33,389 bases of DNA from Brachionus koreanus (GCA_016987375.1 PJRA01000401.1:1268747-1302135), one strand, 5' to 3'. Positions 22,577 through 33,052 are shown, counted from the stretch's first letter. Notes: generated by a model not told the origin, from the letters alone. Numbers and translations: made by a program.

Positions 22577-22958
22577 AAGTGAAAAGTATCCTAACTTGTT
22601 TGTCAAACCGATATTTCGCTCGTCAATTGACGATTTTGTTAATAATTGCAAAGAGACTCAAGCAAGCTCTGCATTTAGAAAAATTATTCCATTGTTACTG
22701 CCAAATTCCACTGATTTTACACCAAAAACAGCTAAACAAATTAGAACAACTTATTCTAATTTAATAAATCCAATTTTTGGTAATTTCTGACATTATATAT
22801 TATTTTAGCTATAATTATTTTTAAACTTCGACTCTATGTATTTTTTTTTAGAATTTTTAAATGAAAAAGATCCAACATTTACTGTTAGGGAGATTAATTT
22901 GAAGCTTAATTCTTTGATTCAAGACTATAAAAAAATTTCAAAAAGACAAAAAAAATAG
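22577..22958 (+). CDS. 3' end of an unrecognised spliced gene, cut by the LINE junction
   Basis: A plus-strand frame from about 22577 (SEKYPNLFVKPIFRSSIDDF...RTTYSNLINPIF) reaches a donor at 22780. It joins in phase 1 over a 72-nt intron to 22852-22958, which encodes EFLNEKDPTFTVREINLKLN and a lysine-rich end before TAG. Splice sites, phase and amino-acid composition all agree, so these are genuine exons of about 104 codons. No start is visible; the frame runs straight into the truncated LINE. Upstream exons are either beyond the LINE, lost, or present elsewhere. Host gene or element gene cannot be decided. Confidence 0.5.
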
Positions 22959-24451
22959 ATTATAATTCCAGTGTTTAGTCTTAGATACTTAATTTATTTT
23001 GGTCACTCATGGTATAAAAGCAGTCTTCTATTTCACATTTTATATGAAAAACTATTTGTAGTTGTTTGTGTTGTTTAAACAATTTAATTTGTTAATTTGA
23101 CCACAATATTTTTGTATTTATTCTGAATTTATCAAAAAATATAAACTTTTTTTCTTTTTTTTGAAAAAATTGTAAAAAAAATTTCCATGTTTTTTAAAAA
23201 ATAATTTTGTTAGTTTTATTTGTAAAAATTAAAGTCTTAGTTTAGTTTTTTTTAATTAAAATCTATTTAATTTAAAAAATTCAAATTAATTAAAATTGTA
23301 TAACATCTATTATTTTTTCAATAAAAATTGTGAAAAATAGATTTTTATCTTTTAAATCGAAAAATTGTGATTTTGACACTAATATTTAGTTTATTATTAA
23401 ATTTCACTAGAGATAAATCTTTATCGAATTTAAAATGAAATATTAAAGACTTTTCTTTAAAGAATTTTTGAAGAAAAAGCGTCCGAAAACCTTTAAAGAA
23501 CCTTTATAAATTCTACAAATTTTTTTTGACTGGGTATTCATTTAATCATTTAATTAAATTAAAAAAATATATACAAATATATACAAAATAATTTACAGAC
23601 ATATTGTACTGAATGTAAACACGGTGTATGTCAGTAATTTGCCATTTATAATTATTATTCAATAAGCTAAACTAAACTTAATAATTTTTTCTTTTTCTCT
23701 TGTGTCCATGAGACTTAAAATTCAATAGATAATGATAACAAATTAATGGATGTTCATTTTGGTTGAGATTTTTTTTAATTTTGATCTAAGAGAATTTAGC
23801 GGAAATTATTTTAAATTTAAAATCATATCCCATTTTATTTCTAAACTTTTTCACAATGCTGTATTAATTCATTTGTTTTATTTTATTTTATAAGGTTAAA
23901 TGTTAAATGAAACTAGAAAATATAATATTTTAATAGAAATTAACTTATTGATTTGCAATATAAAAAAATTTTTATTCATATTTAGTTAATTATCTTCTGG
24001 AAAATAATTGAAATGGACAATTTGATAAAGTTTTAAAGCTGTTTCTTCTTGATTACAAGTTTTTTCAAGTTTTGTTTAGAAAAAAAATTATGAACAAATC
24101 TTTTTTTTTAATATATTGTTTTAAATTTTTTTTTTAACTTTAAAATAAGTTTTTCTCATTAATCGATTTTGAAAAATTCAAGATTTTATAATTAAATTTC
24201 AGAGCTTTTAAATTTATATAATACATTTTTACCTCAGAATTTTATAATGATTTTAAAACATATTTTTTATATCAAAAGTTTAAATTTACCAATTTTTTAT
24301 TTAGAAAAAAATACATCAAGCTTTTAATTTCACTCTTTTTTTTTTGTCTATCCTACATTGAATTTTTTCCATATTTTAATTTCTCATTATATTCAATATT
24401 ATTTAAACAAAAATTTTGAATAGTTGAAAATAAATTGATTTAAAACCAAAA
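22959..24451. other. Intergenic, about 1.5 kb
   Basis: A/T-rich with many homopolymer runs and no supported frame, RNA gene or repeat. It includes the astacin promoter region, but no clear TATA box can be placed. Confidence 0.45.
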
Positions 24452-25240
24452 ATGAAATCTTTTGCATTTTTCCTAAATCTATTTTGTATTTTCAATGGCC
24501 TACATGGATTGCCAGTTGAAAATGAGAACAAAGATCCAATGCTGGGGGATTTTTTTGAAGGTGATATTGCTGGAGTCAATGAGGATATTAAAGGTCTTGC
24601 TCAAATTCCAACTTATTCATATGGTAAATGGCCAAATGGAATTGTGCCTTACATAATTGATTCTGGAACTTACAATTCGGAACAAACTGCAACCATTTTG
24701 TCTGGCATGAGATTGATCGAAGACCAAACTAGAATTAATGGAAAAGATTGCATTAGATTTGTACCCAGAAGTTCTGAGAGTACTTATTTAAGAATATATA
24801 ATGGTCAGGGTTGCTGGTCCTATGTAGGAAAACAAAACAAAGCAGGAGCACAACTTGTATCGCTTCAAAAGCCAAGCTCAACTTCTAGTTCTTCATGTGT
24901 TTGGAAAGGTATTGTAGCACATGAATTGCTTCACGCCCTAGGATTTTGGCATGAGCAAAGTAGAATTGATCGTGATAATTATGTTAAAATAAACTGGCAA
25001 AATATTGCTAGTAGTCAACAGCATAATTTCAATAAGTACACTTCTTCGTCAGCTGATACAATGGGATTTCCTTATGACTATTATTCCATTATGCATTATG
25101 AGTGGAATGCTTTTTCAACTAATGGACAAGCAACAGTTGTTCCTCTTCAAAGTGGTGTTAATTTGGTAAATGCATCGAAAAAAGATTCTCTAACTAGCAT
25201 TGATATTGCTGAAATAAGAAAATACTACGGATGCTCCTAA
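24452..25240 (+). CDS. Secreted astacin-family zinc metalloprotease (M12A)
   Basis: Single-exon 262-aa protein. A signal peptide (1-19, ending GLHG) is followed by a short propeptide with the aspartate-switch motif FEGDIAG (Asp38), which blocks the zinc in the zymogen. The catalytic domain holds the astacin signature HELLHALGFWHEQSRID with zinc ligands His157, His161 and His167 and catalytic Glu158, and the Met-turn SIMHY (Met214). Four cysteines (100, 121, 149, 261) match the two conserved disulfides. The protein ends with the domain, with no EGF, CUB or MAM module, so it resembles digestive crayfish astacin or hatching-enzyme types. An AATAAA lies shortly after the stop (about 25276). The gene has no intron, unlike most neighbours. 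Confidence 0.94.
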   Translation: MKSFAFFLNLFCIFNGLHGLPVENENKDPMLGDFFEGDIAGVNEDIKGLAQIPTYSYGKWPNGIVPYIIDSGTYNSEQTATILSGMRLIEDQTRINGKDCIRFVPRSSESTYLRIYNGQGCWSYVGKQNKAGAQLVSLQKPSSTSSSSCVWKGIVAHELLHALGFWHEQSRIDRDNYVKINWQNIASSQQHNFNKYTSSSADTMGFPYDYYSIMHYEWNAFSTNGQATVVPLQSGVNLVNASKKDSLTSIDIAEIRKYYGCS

Positions 25241-26061
25241 GAAATTGTATTATCTTTCTCACTTTTTTTAAAATGAATAAAAACCTTGAAAATATAAAAT
25301 TTTAACATTCTTCAAAACAAAATAATTATTAGAATATCAAAGAAAAGAATTTTTAATATGTCTTGATGATAAATTAAGATCTGCCTAATCGAGTTAAAAT
25401 TTTTAAAATAAGTTGAATAGTTAGAAATTAGAAAAAAAAATGATGAATTCTGATCAACATATGTTTATTTGTTTTCATTATCACAGTGATTATAATTTTT
25501 GAGTTTTTGCTATTGATTTTTTTTCTAGAATTAAACGTTAACACAATATTACTATTCAATGTATTTAAAAAATTTAAAAGTTTTTTAAGACTAAAAAATT
25601 TATTAATTTTGATTCATATTGACTTATTGGAAGAGAGGCCATAATACCCAATATTAAAATAATTTTTTTAACTATCTGCAAATTTTTTTTTGGTCAGAAA
25701 ATAACGGTAGAACGCCCGAGGGTTTTTTTAGACCTCTTTTTAAATAACTGAAACTTAAATTTTATCACATATAAATAAAATTTAAAAAAAAAGGTTTTTA
25801 TTAGCTAAAAATCTTGATTGTATTTTGTTAGAAAATGAAAAAATTTTCAAAGAAAATGTTTAATTTATCTTAATAACTCTATTTAAAATTTTAATGAGAA
25901 ATCAGCCATCATTAACCAGGTGAAATTATCAATAAATATCGATGTTAATGATAACCTTTTTACTGTCATATTTTAACAGTTGGAGCCAATAAAGATTGTT
26001 TAGAGTATTCAAAATTAAAACCTTGTTTCTGAATAAGAACTATAGATAATAAGAACAAAGC
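25241..26061. other. Intergenic with one transposon-terminus-like motif
   Basis: No gene. At 25713-25734 the sequence CGCCCGAGGG followed by seven T and AGACC matches the termini of remnants X and Y, in the same orientation as Y, so an element end probably lies here. No acidic leader frame follows it. Confidence 0.4.
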
Positions 26062-26153
26062 GGATTTACAAGAGGTAGAGGTTGCATTTGTTCCTAAACT
26101 TCATTGATTTCAAGAAAGCCTTTAATAACATACCCAGAGAAATCAAATTGTAA
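26062..26153 (+). pseudogene. Reverse-transcriptase scrap of a different non-LTR family
   Basis: GFTRGRGC (26062-26085) and, in another frame, FIDFKKAFNNIPREIKL (26100-26150) resemble the RT fingers and box A, where a D-F-x-K-A-F-D motif starts the active site. The second key aspartate reads Asn. The form F-I-D-F-K-K-A-F...I-P-R-E is unlike that of the LINE copies at 8 and 22 kb, so a separate family is implied. Little else survives. Confidence 0.4.
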
Positions 26154-27227
26154 TCTAGCGTGATTCTACAAAACATAACCCTGCAATGAATCGACATAAG
26201 CGAAAATAAAAAATAATGACCCAATACTTTACAAGAGGATGCTATACAAAAAATGTTGTTCAAAAGATTGGACACAAATCATTAAAAAATACGAATTTAA
26301 ATAGACTTGCCTGGCTTTCTAGACTTTTTAGTCTAATAAACCTAATAAAACAATTAAGTGCTATTCAAAATAACTATTTAAAATAAATTGTTGTTAATTT
26401 TCTTAATTGTTTAAACAAGCTAAATTAAAATTAAATTTTTTAAAAATTTTTATTATATGAAAAAACATCTTTTGAGTTTTTTAAAAAACCTTTTGATTGA
26501 AAAAAAAAGAGGAATTTAGGATTTACAAAATTTGGGTTTCAATGTTTTAGTTGTACTCCATTTTTTTTTATTTAAAACTTAAATGAAAATTAAATTTAAA
26601 ATTTCTTATAAAACAATTTTGATTTCTTAATTATTTTGGCCGAGTCTTGTTGAACTTATGATATTGGAATACGATCAAGTATCAATGAGAAATAATTCTA
26701 ACAAATATACATAATTGTTGTATAATTGATTAAGAAAGAAATTTTATTGATTTATTAATTCAAGAACTAATAATTTTTACTTTATTTAGAGGAGATGGCT
26801 TTGAGAATCTTAATTTTTTTGACGTATGGTAGTAATTACATAAAAATTTAAAGAATGTTCGAACATGCTTTTTTTATCTGATTAAAATGAATAAAACATA
26901 AATTAACTTTAATTTTTTTTTAATATTTTTATTTTATTTTATCAATTAATTCATATCAAAATTTGACTAAAGTTCAAACAAGCCCATATGAAGAAAATAT
27001 TTAATTTATTTATTCCATTTAAATAACCCTAATCTAAAATTCTAAAAGCTGAAAAATATTTTATAAATTAATTAAAAGTCTTTTTAAAAAATACAATTAA
27101 AATTTTGAAATTAATAAGCTTTAAATTTACAGCAAAACTAAAAAAATTATAAAGTAAAGAAATTTTTGAAAATAAAAAAGAATTGAGCTAAAATAAATTT
27201 GAAAAAATTGAAATAATTATTTTTAAT
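26154..27227. other. Intergenic before ENGASE
   Basis: A/T-rich, with no supported frame. Possible further RT debris at 26160-26340 cannot be aligned by eye. Confidence 0.35.
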
Positions 27228-29147
27228 ATGAATTTTTTTGATACGAATTTAGTATCATGCAGACCTTTATCTAATTTAGCCGACTTGTTAAAATGGTCTT
27301 CGACCACGGCTCAAAAATACAGCGTATCTTCGCTCAACTCAGTCTATTATTCAATTGATGATCAAAAGCCAAAGTTTTTGGTCTGTCATGACATGAAAAA
27401 TAACTATCTAGGCGACAAGTTTTTCCAAGGTTCGAATTCTTCAACAGAATATTCATTTTATCATTGGAATTTCATAGACACATTCATTTATTTCAGTCAT
27501 CATTTTATCACAATTCCAACAGAAAGCTGGATAAACGCTGCACATGAAAACAATTGCCGAATTTTGGGCACAATTATTACCGAGTTTGAAAATGGAGAAA
27601 AATTGTGCAATCAAATTTTCCAAAATTTGGATACAATAATCGACAAGCTTGTCGAAATAACATGTCATTATGGCTTTGATGGATGGCTAATCAACATTGA
27701 AAACAAAATAAATCAAATGGAAAAATTGGAATATTTTGTTCAAAATTTAAGACAAAAATTAAAGAAATGTAATGACAAACTGTATCAAATAATATGGTAT
27801 GATAGTGTTATTGACTCAGGCGAATTAAAATGGCAAAATGAGCTCAATTGTTCAAACGAGAAGTTTTTCCATAATTCAGACGGCATTTTTCTCAATTATA
27901 CTTGGAAAGATCATAATTTAAAAAATTCAGTTGAAATGGCAAAAGAGAGATTTAGAGATGTATTTGTGGGTATTGATGTTTTTGGTCGTGGTTGCTATGG
28001 CAACGGCGGATTCAACACGTCTCAAGCTATGCAGAAAATTCACAACACAGATTTGAGCTATGCCTTATTCGCCCCAGGATGGATCCATGAATGCAATGAT
28101 GAAACACAATATTACGAAAATAGCCAAAAATTTTGGTCATTGTTACAAAAATTTACACAAAAGCGCACTATCAGACATTTACCAATATTGAGTTCATTTT
28201 CACATGCTTCAGGCAAAAACTTTTTTATTCAAGGACAAAAATTGACCAATTCATGGAACAACTTGAACCTTCAGTCTCTAATTCCATTAGTAGACAATTC
28301 CTATTGGGATTTTGATGATGGATTCTTCGGAGCTAATTGTCTGGTCCTGGAAGCAGGAACAAATTCCCTATTCGATTTGGATTTAGTTGTGGACTCAACG
28401 AAAGTATTTATTTTTGAGCTGATTTTTAAAACTGATGCAGTCTTAAATATACTAATGGACGGTGAAGGATTCACCGATGTTAAACTTGACAGTAATACTG
28501 ATAATAATCAATTAATTATTTTGAAGAAATTTGAGAAACGCATTCACTCATGGAAAAGCATGAAATTTATTTTCAAATTTAAAAATGATCTTAAATTAAA
28601 AAATATTAAATTTTCCACGGATAATTGTTTAAAACTAGGTTTATTTAGATTTTTTCAAGAGCAAGACGAAATAAATAAAACAAAAAAAATTAAACTCAAT
28701 CCTTTTGAAATGGACTATTCAGTGATGAAAATGGAAAAAAATGCTTATTTATTAGTTAAGATTTATTTGTCAAAATTGAGCTGTAAATTCTATAGTGTAT
28801 TTTTGAATAGAAAATTGGGAATAAATTCGAGCAAGGACGAGAATTTATGCTATATTGGCTCTAGCAAAAAAGAACAATTTAATTTTTGTTTAAAATTAAA
28901 TAAAAACATTTTTATTGATCATACAAATGAATCAAAAAATGATGTATTGAAATTTAGTGTGATAATTCACGAAATGGATAAAATGATGGATAATTTAGTC
29001 AACAATGAGAAAATTTTTTCTGATTCTAATTCAACTCATGATTTGAATTTTGACTTTCCTTTGCTAAAATTGCATGACAGTAGTAAATTAAATTTTTTGG
29101 ACCAAATAGTTTATGATCTAGAATTTTTCAATACTTTTTCTAAATAA
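27228..29147 (+). CDS. ENGASE: Cytosolic endo-beta-N-acetylglucosaminidase (GH85)
   Basis: Intronless 639-aa protein without a signal peptide, matching the cytosolic animal ENGase. The N-terminal GH85 barrel shows VCHDMKNNYLGDKF, YHWNFIDTFIYFSHHFITIP and the catalytic motif GFDGWLINIEN. In that motif Glu158 acts as acid/base and Asn156 assists formation of the oxazoline intermediate. Later barrel strands include DGIFLNYTWK and FVGIDVFGRGCYGNGGFN. The remaining C-terminal part is beta-rich, as in the family, and low in similarity. The enzyme cleaves the chitobiose core of free or protein-bound N-glycans in the cytosol during glycoprotein turnover. Human ENGASE is longer (about 740 aa); the difference appears to lie mainly at the termini. 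Start chosen as the first in-frame ATG. Confidence 0.92.
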   Translation: MNFFDTNLVSCRPLSNLADLLKWSSTTAQKYSVSSLNSVYYSIDDQKPKFLVCHDMKNNYLGDKFFQGSNSSTEYSFYHWNFIDTFIYFSHHFITIPTESWINAAHENNCRILGTIITEFENGEKLCNQIFQNLDTIIDKLVEITCHYGFDGWLINIENKINQMEKLEYFVQNLRQKLKKCNDKLYQIIWYDSVIDSGELKWQNELNCSNEKFFHNSDGIFLNYTWKDHNLKNSVEMAKERFRDVFVGIDVFGRGCYGNGGFNTSQAMQKIHNTDLSYALFAPGWIHECNDETQYYENSQKFWSLLQKFTQKRTIRHLPILSSFSHASGKNFFIQGQKLTNSWNNLNLQSLIPLVDNSYWDFDDGFFGANCLVLEAGTNSLFDLDLVVDSTKVFIFELIFKTDAVLNILMDGEGFTDVKLDSNTDNNQLIILKKFEKRIHSWKSMKFIFKFKNDLKLKNIKFSTDNCLKLGLFRFFQEQDEINKTKKIKLNPFEMDYSVMKMEKNAYLLVKIYLSKLSCKFYSVFLNRKLGINSSKDENLCYIGSSKKEQFNFCLKLNKNIFIDHTNESKNDVLKFSVIIHEMDKMMDNLVNNEKIFSDSNSTHDLNFDFPLLKLHDSSKLNFLDQIVYDLEFFNTFSK

Positions 29148-29356
29148 ATACACTAAAAATAACATTAAAAAAATATGAAATTACAAAAGATTCTAATAAT
29201 TTTTTTTAATTTTAATAAAATTTTAATTCATCTTATAAAAATATTCTTTTAATAAAATAATGCACCTGATTTTAATTTTTAACTAAAATAGCCAATTTTT
29301 AAAATTAATCAAAATCAACAAAAAAATTAAATTCTTATTTTAGTTTTATCTTTTTA

Positions 29357-29722
29357 GGGTTTTGTGAAATTTGGTACAAAATAGAAAAATTTAACAAAAA
29401 TTAATACTAAAAAAGCTAATAACTTTTTTTCAGAAGGCTTAAAATTAGTTCTGTAAGTGCAACAAACTGCAACATACTTAGTTGCACCAAGTCACAAAGT
29501 CTGCTAATGATGTGCAAAATCTCTGCAAATGCACTATAGCCAAATTAGTCTAAATTTAAATTATGCTAAATTTGCAGAGTTTTACCAGACTGTTGATAAT
29601 AGTGCAACTTTGAATGTTGCACCATTTTGTATTTACAGAACTTGCTTTTGACTTTTAAAAGTATAGTTATAAGACTTTTTAACTTTTTGTTCTGTTCTAT
29701 TGTACGAAATTTCACAAAACCC
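29357..29722. mobile_element. Palindromic non-autonomous DNA transposon (foldback/MITE)
   Basis: The 366-bp unit is bounded by GGGTTTTGTGAAATTT and its inverse AAATTTCACAAAACCC, and flanked on both sides by the direct repeat TTTTTA (29351-29356 and 29723-29728). The inverted similarity continues inward through AGTTCTGTAA, GTGCAACAT, GTTGCAC, AGTCTG and CTCTGCAAAT, so almost the whole element is one long imperfect hairpin with a centre near 29545. It encodes nothing. The 6-bp duplication could also be a trimmed 8-9 bp one. Confidence 0.75.
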
Positions 29723-29728
29723 TTTTTA

Positions 29729-30233
29729 GCAAATGAAAAAAATAATTTAAAAAGCTTTAAAAAGTGCAAAATGACATGTTTAGCTAAGTTGCAATTATTA
29801 TTCATTATGCTCCTTTAAAATTTAAAAAAATATATATTCAAAAAAATAAAAATTCTAAATAGCATAAAGTAAAAGAAAGTTAAAAATGATTAGTAAAAAG
29901 AACGATGGCTTTTGATGAATAAAAATTACTATATAATAAAGAAAAACTCTATAGAATAAAAATAATAAAAAATTCGTAATTATTCCTAAAATTTATAGTG
30001 ACTTCATTTAGGGTAAATGCAAATTTTATTCTTTTTTTTTATTAAATATCTGAGAATTCAGGAAAAAAAAGAAATATTTAGGTTACAATTGCACAATATT
30101 AAAGGATTTTAAATATATCTTGATTCGAGGTATTTTTTATAGTTATTTTATTTTATGTTTTTAGCTTCAATTACACAAAATTGTCAAACAGAATCACATG
30201 AATCATTTATTAATTGAACAACATTTTTTTTTG
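29729..30233. other. Intergenic, no feature seen
   Basis: A/T-rich DNA between the palindromic element and the decayed coding cluster. No frame or repeat is supported. Confidence 0.35.
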
Positions 30234-31050
30234 TTATTCCGATACTAATACTTTTGTTTTCTTTGCACTTTTATTCGAATAAACCATGTAAAGTCTTTCC
30301 TTCATTCGAGTAGCGCATTGATTACAAAATTTAATTTTTTTATCATATTTCTTGATTTTTAGGTCTAAAAAAGGTCCATTTTTGTTTTTTTTTTAAACAG
30401 ATATTCTTCCTCAACCTCAGACTCATCAGATTCGATACTTTTTGGAGCAGAGTCTAAAATTTGTTTCTCAATGGGTTGTTTTTTCAATGTTCAAGCAGTT
30501 TTTAGTGTCGCACCTTTGTCAAATACTTAGTCATGAATTTTTTTTGATAAAGCTAACAGCATTCTTCCAGTCCTGGTCCAAAGCTAGTAAAAAAAATTCA
30601 AATATTCTTCAAAGAGCATTATATGGAATTATTGAAAGCTGTAAATAATGGAGATTTAAAATTAAAAAAAGCAACCTTTCAATTCAACGTTCATCTTATA
30701 TTTTTGAGCTATGTTTTCCAGTAAGCATCTAGAATTGTCAGCCATTCTTCTTGTATCTTCTATCTCCTTTCGGCGTTCAAGCTTCTAGAAGACTTTTCTG
30801 GTCCATGTATCATATTCCGTTTTGGGATAATCAAAGATTTTTATTTCAATATGCATATATTTTTTTATATTGCTATGAATATTAAGTTTAAATAAACTAC
30901 TGTCAATAAAGGTTTATCATTCAAAGATCGACTAATTTTTTCGCCATTATTATCTCTTTCACCGCAATCTTGAGTACCCATGCATCTTTCAATTCTTGCA
31001 TTCTCACAACCAACTTTCACATTCATGTAACCCATTTCTATTATGAGTTA
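30234..31050 (-). pseudogene. Cluster of decayed coding pieces, element-derived?
   Basis: Three minus-strand segments look formerly coding. At about 31040-30900, MGYMNVKVGCENARIERCMG then TQDCGERDNNGEKISRSL. At about 30860-30660, EIKIFDYPKTEYDTWTRKVF then KLERRKEIEDTRRMADNSRC. At about 30465-30234, an acidic SIESDESEVEEEYLFKKK then IKFCNQCATRMKERLYMVYS. They lie in different frames with stops between, so no intact gene exists. The acidic stretch and the final C-x2-C basic tail recall transposase ends, but the assignment is speculative. They might be exons of more than one former gene. Confidence 0.3.
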
Positions 31051-31741
31051 ATGAAGTGATTTGTTTATGGTCCTTTGTAATTAATCATGTCATATTATTA
31101 ATTGATGTTTTGAATAATTTATCTACCATAACTTATTAAAATTCATTTTACCTTATTTGGCAATTTGTTGTTGCATCTTTATTCTTTTTGGAAATCTAGT
31201 CAAGTACTGGATTCCATATTTAAGCAACTCAACTTTATTGTTATATATTCTTCTTTATTCTTTATTTATTATTCTTTATTTTTATTTAATAAAGTAATAG
31301 TTATAACTAGTCTTTCTATTAACTCCCTAATACATTACAATCATAAAAAAAGATTTTTTTACTCAGTGGCTTCGTTTGTTTACTGCATAGCATTGATGAT
31401 TAGCGTTTACATTGTTGCCTTTAAGCCTTGTGTGTGTTAATCTTTCATTTATAGGTTTCCATTCAATCATAGCTTCTGCAGACTGTTTTGAAAGCATCAT
31501 CCTGGTGTAGTTTTTTCTTAAATAAAATCAAGCAAAACCATGAATTAATAACTCATGAGATCCAGGACTTCATTCCTTTCTTCAAACAGAAACAATTTAT
31601 TAGTACAAATCCTCTTTGATTAAATTTTAAACGCATAGAACATATTTTTGTGCTATCGATTTTAATTGTCCATTAAAAATCCATGTACAAAAACGAAAAA
31701 TGCTTTGAGTCTTCATTATAGATTGACATTTAAGTTTCTAA

Positions 31742-32000
31742 TTATTCAGTATCTAATATAATAAAATAAGTATCATATGAGCCTCCTTGCGTTGTTACAG
31801 TTAGAACAGCTACTGGATGATTATTAACTGATTCAATTGATGATTGAACTTGTATTGACTCTTGTTCTTGTTGAATTGTTTCATCTAGTATTCCTTGATG
31901 ATCTAAATCGTCTTGTTTAAGCATTAGTTGATTTATTGGACCAGTAGAAGTTCTTGCAACGAGAGCTTATTATGTCGACCACGTCCAGAGTTAGCTTCTA
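31742..32000 (-). pseudogene. Tail of a SWIM-element-type protein, frameshifted
   Basis: The minus strand reads NSGRGRHNK, shifts frame, then continues ALVARTSTGPINQLMLKQDD and on through a Gln/Glu-rich stretch to ILDTE and TAA. GRGRHNKALVAR parallels GRPKNALVK after the SWIM finger at 17 kb, suggesting the same protein class with a longer C-terminus (about 75 residues). The finger itself is not found upstream, within 32.0-32.4 kb. Confidence 0.35.
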
Positions 32001-32394
32001 TATCTAAGTTTATCAATTTAAAAAAAAAAAAATTTTATTAGAAATATTGAACGAAAATTGAGTCAACAAAAATTATGCTTTTAAACACTAAAAAACAAAA
32101 TAACCCATGGCAATAAGTAAAAACAATTTAATTTAAAATCTAAAAATAATTTGATAGCTTAATTATGATTTTTCTTTGCAGGATTTGATACTTATGTGAA
32201 CAAACATTTTTATCTTATTCCAAAGTAAATATTTTCTTTAATTATTTTTTTAAAGCATAAAAATTTCCTAAAAAAACACCAATTTTAATAAAATGCATAG
32301 GCGTTCTTTCATACAGATAAACTTTCTAATTCGAAATTGACGAAAAAAAAATATTTGAATCTGCTTAAAGCAAAAAATAAATACAATTCTATCA

Positions 32395-32400
32395 TATAAA
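32395..32400 (+). promoter_or_regulatory. Possible TATA box
   Basis: TATAAA followed by GAGAGG lies 52 nt before an ATG (32447) that opens MKTLIFFKLLL, a signal-peptide-like start which meets a stop or a possible donor (AAAGTGATT) after 12 codons. It may mark the first exon of a secreted-protein gene, perhaps of the Cys-rich peptide downstream, but the junction cannot be resolved. Confidence 0.25.
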
Positions 32401-32758
32401 GAGAGGTGTTAGTCAATTTATTAGTATTTAAAACAAATACAAAATCATGAAGACGCTTATATTTTTTAAACTTCTTTTAAAGTGATTGAGTTATTTAACT
32501 TAAAACTTAACATCTGACGTAGCTCTCTGCAAACAAGGAAATTTTTACTTAAATATTATAGCTATTTAAAAAAAAATAATTAAATAAATATACTAAGTTC
32601 AACTCCTACAATTATATAATTAATATAGTCAAAAATAAAGTCATTTATTATGATGCTTTTTATTGAATTTGATAAAAAAAAAGTCACGTAAATTTACGGG
32701 TAATATTGATAAATTCAAGATGTATTTCTTAGTTTATGAGATCATTTATTTAGAGCCG

Positions 32759-33052
32759 ATGATGAATCAAAGGCTTGTTTCGCTTATACTATTACTCTTT
32801 ATTATTGGATTCATAAATAGTAGTTTGATGCAAACACTAAACTCAAGAACAAAAAGAACTAGAGAACTTTGCTGCAGTGTAAACGAATTTTATTTTGGAG
32901 AATCTTGTTGTTGTAAAAATATAAAAGGTAAATTAATACATAGCACAAGTCTTATGATGGATTATTATGAATTTAGTATTTTGACCATTGTTAATCCAGA
33001 CTGTGTCAAAAACAAGTGTCCATATGGTTGGAAATGTCCGTACATGGAGTAA
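32759..33052 (+). CDS. Secreted eight-cysteine peptide precursor, unknown family
   Basis: From the ATG at 32759 the product is 97 aa. A signal peptide (MMNQRLVSLILLLFIIGFIN, about 1-21) is followed by a short spacer, a furin-type RTKR (30-33) and a domain with eight cysteines at 38, 39, 50, 51, 52, 82, 87 and 93. The spacing CC-x10-CCC-x29-C-x4-C-x5-C is not one I can match to a known knottin, defensin or hormone family. The ending is CPYGWKCPYME. A 49-nt intron-like segment (GTAAAT to TTTAG, 32928-32976) exists in the middle. Removing it shifts the frame to a stop and loses the last three cysteines, so read-through is preferred. The frame is open upstream to 32663, and an earlier ATG (32720) would bury the signal peptide, so it is less likely. 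Confidence 0.55.
   Translation: MMNQRLVSLILLLFIIGFINSSLMQTLNSRTKRTRELCCSVNEFYFGESCCCKNIKGKLIHSTSLMMDYYEFSILTIVNPDCVKNKCPYGWKCPYME

Noticed and set aside
26066..26275. 69-codon minus-strand frame
   Set aside because: Antisense of the RT scrap; no independent support.
29566..29818. Overlapping frames of 63 and 79 codons on both strands
   Set aside because: They lie largely within the palindromic element, whose symmetry creates mirrored frames.
30362..30377. GGTCTAAAAAAGGTCC as a transposon terminus
   Set aside because: Nearly self-complementary and without the GAGAG or ACCC outer part, so the match may be chance.
31165..31440. 91-codon plus-strand hydrophobic frame
   Set aside because: Phe/Ile/Tyr-rich translation expected from T-rich DNA; the opposite strand also shows scattered element-like pieces.
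32190..32230. Possible last exon (TTTCTTTGCAG then GFDTYVNKHFYLIPK and stop)
   Set aside because: Good acceptor and a neat short frame, but no upstream exon on the plus strand can be joined to it.
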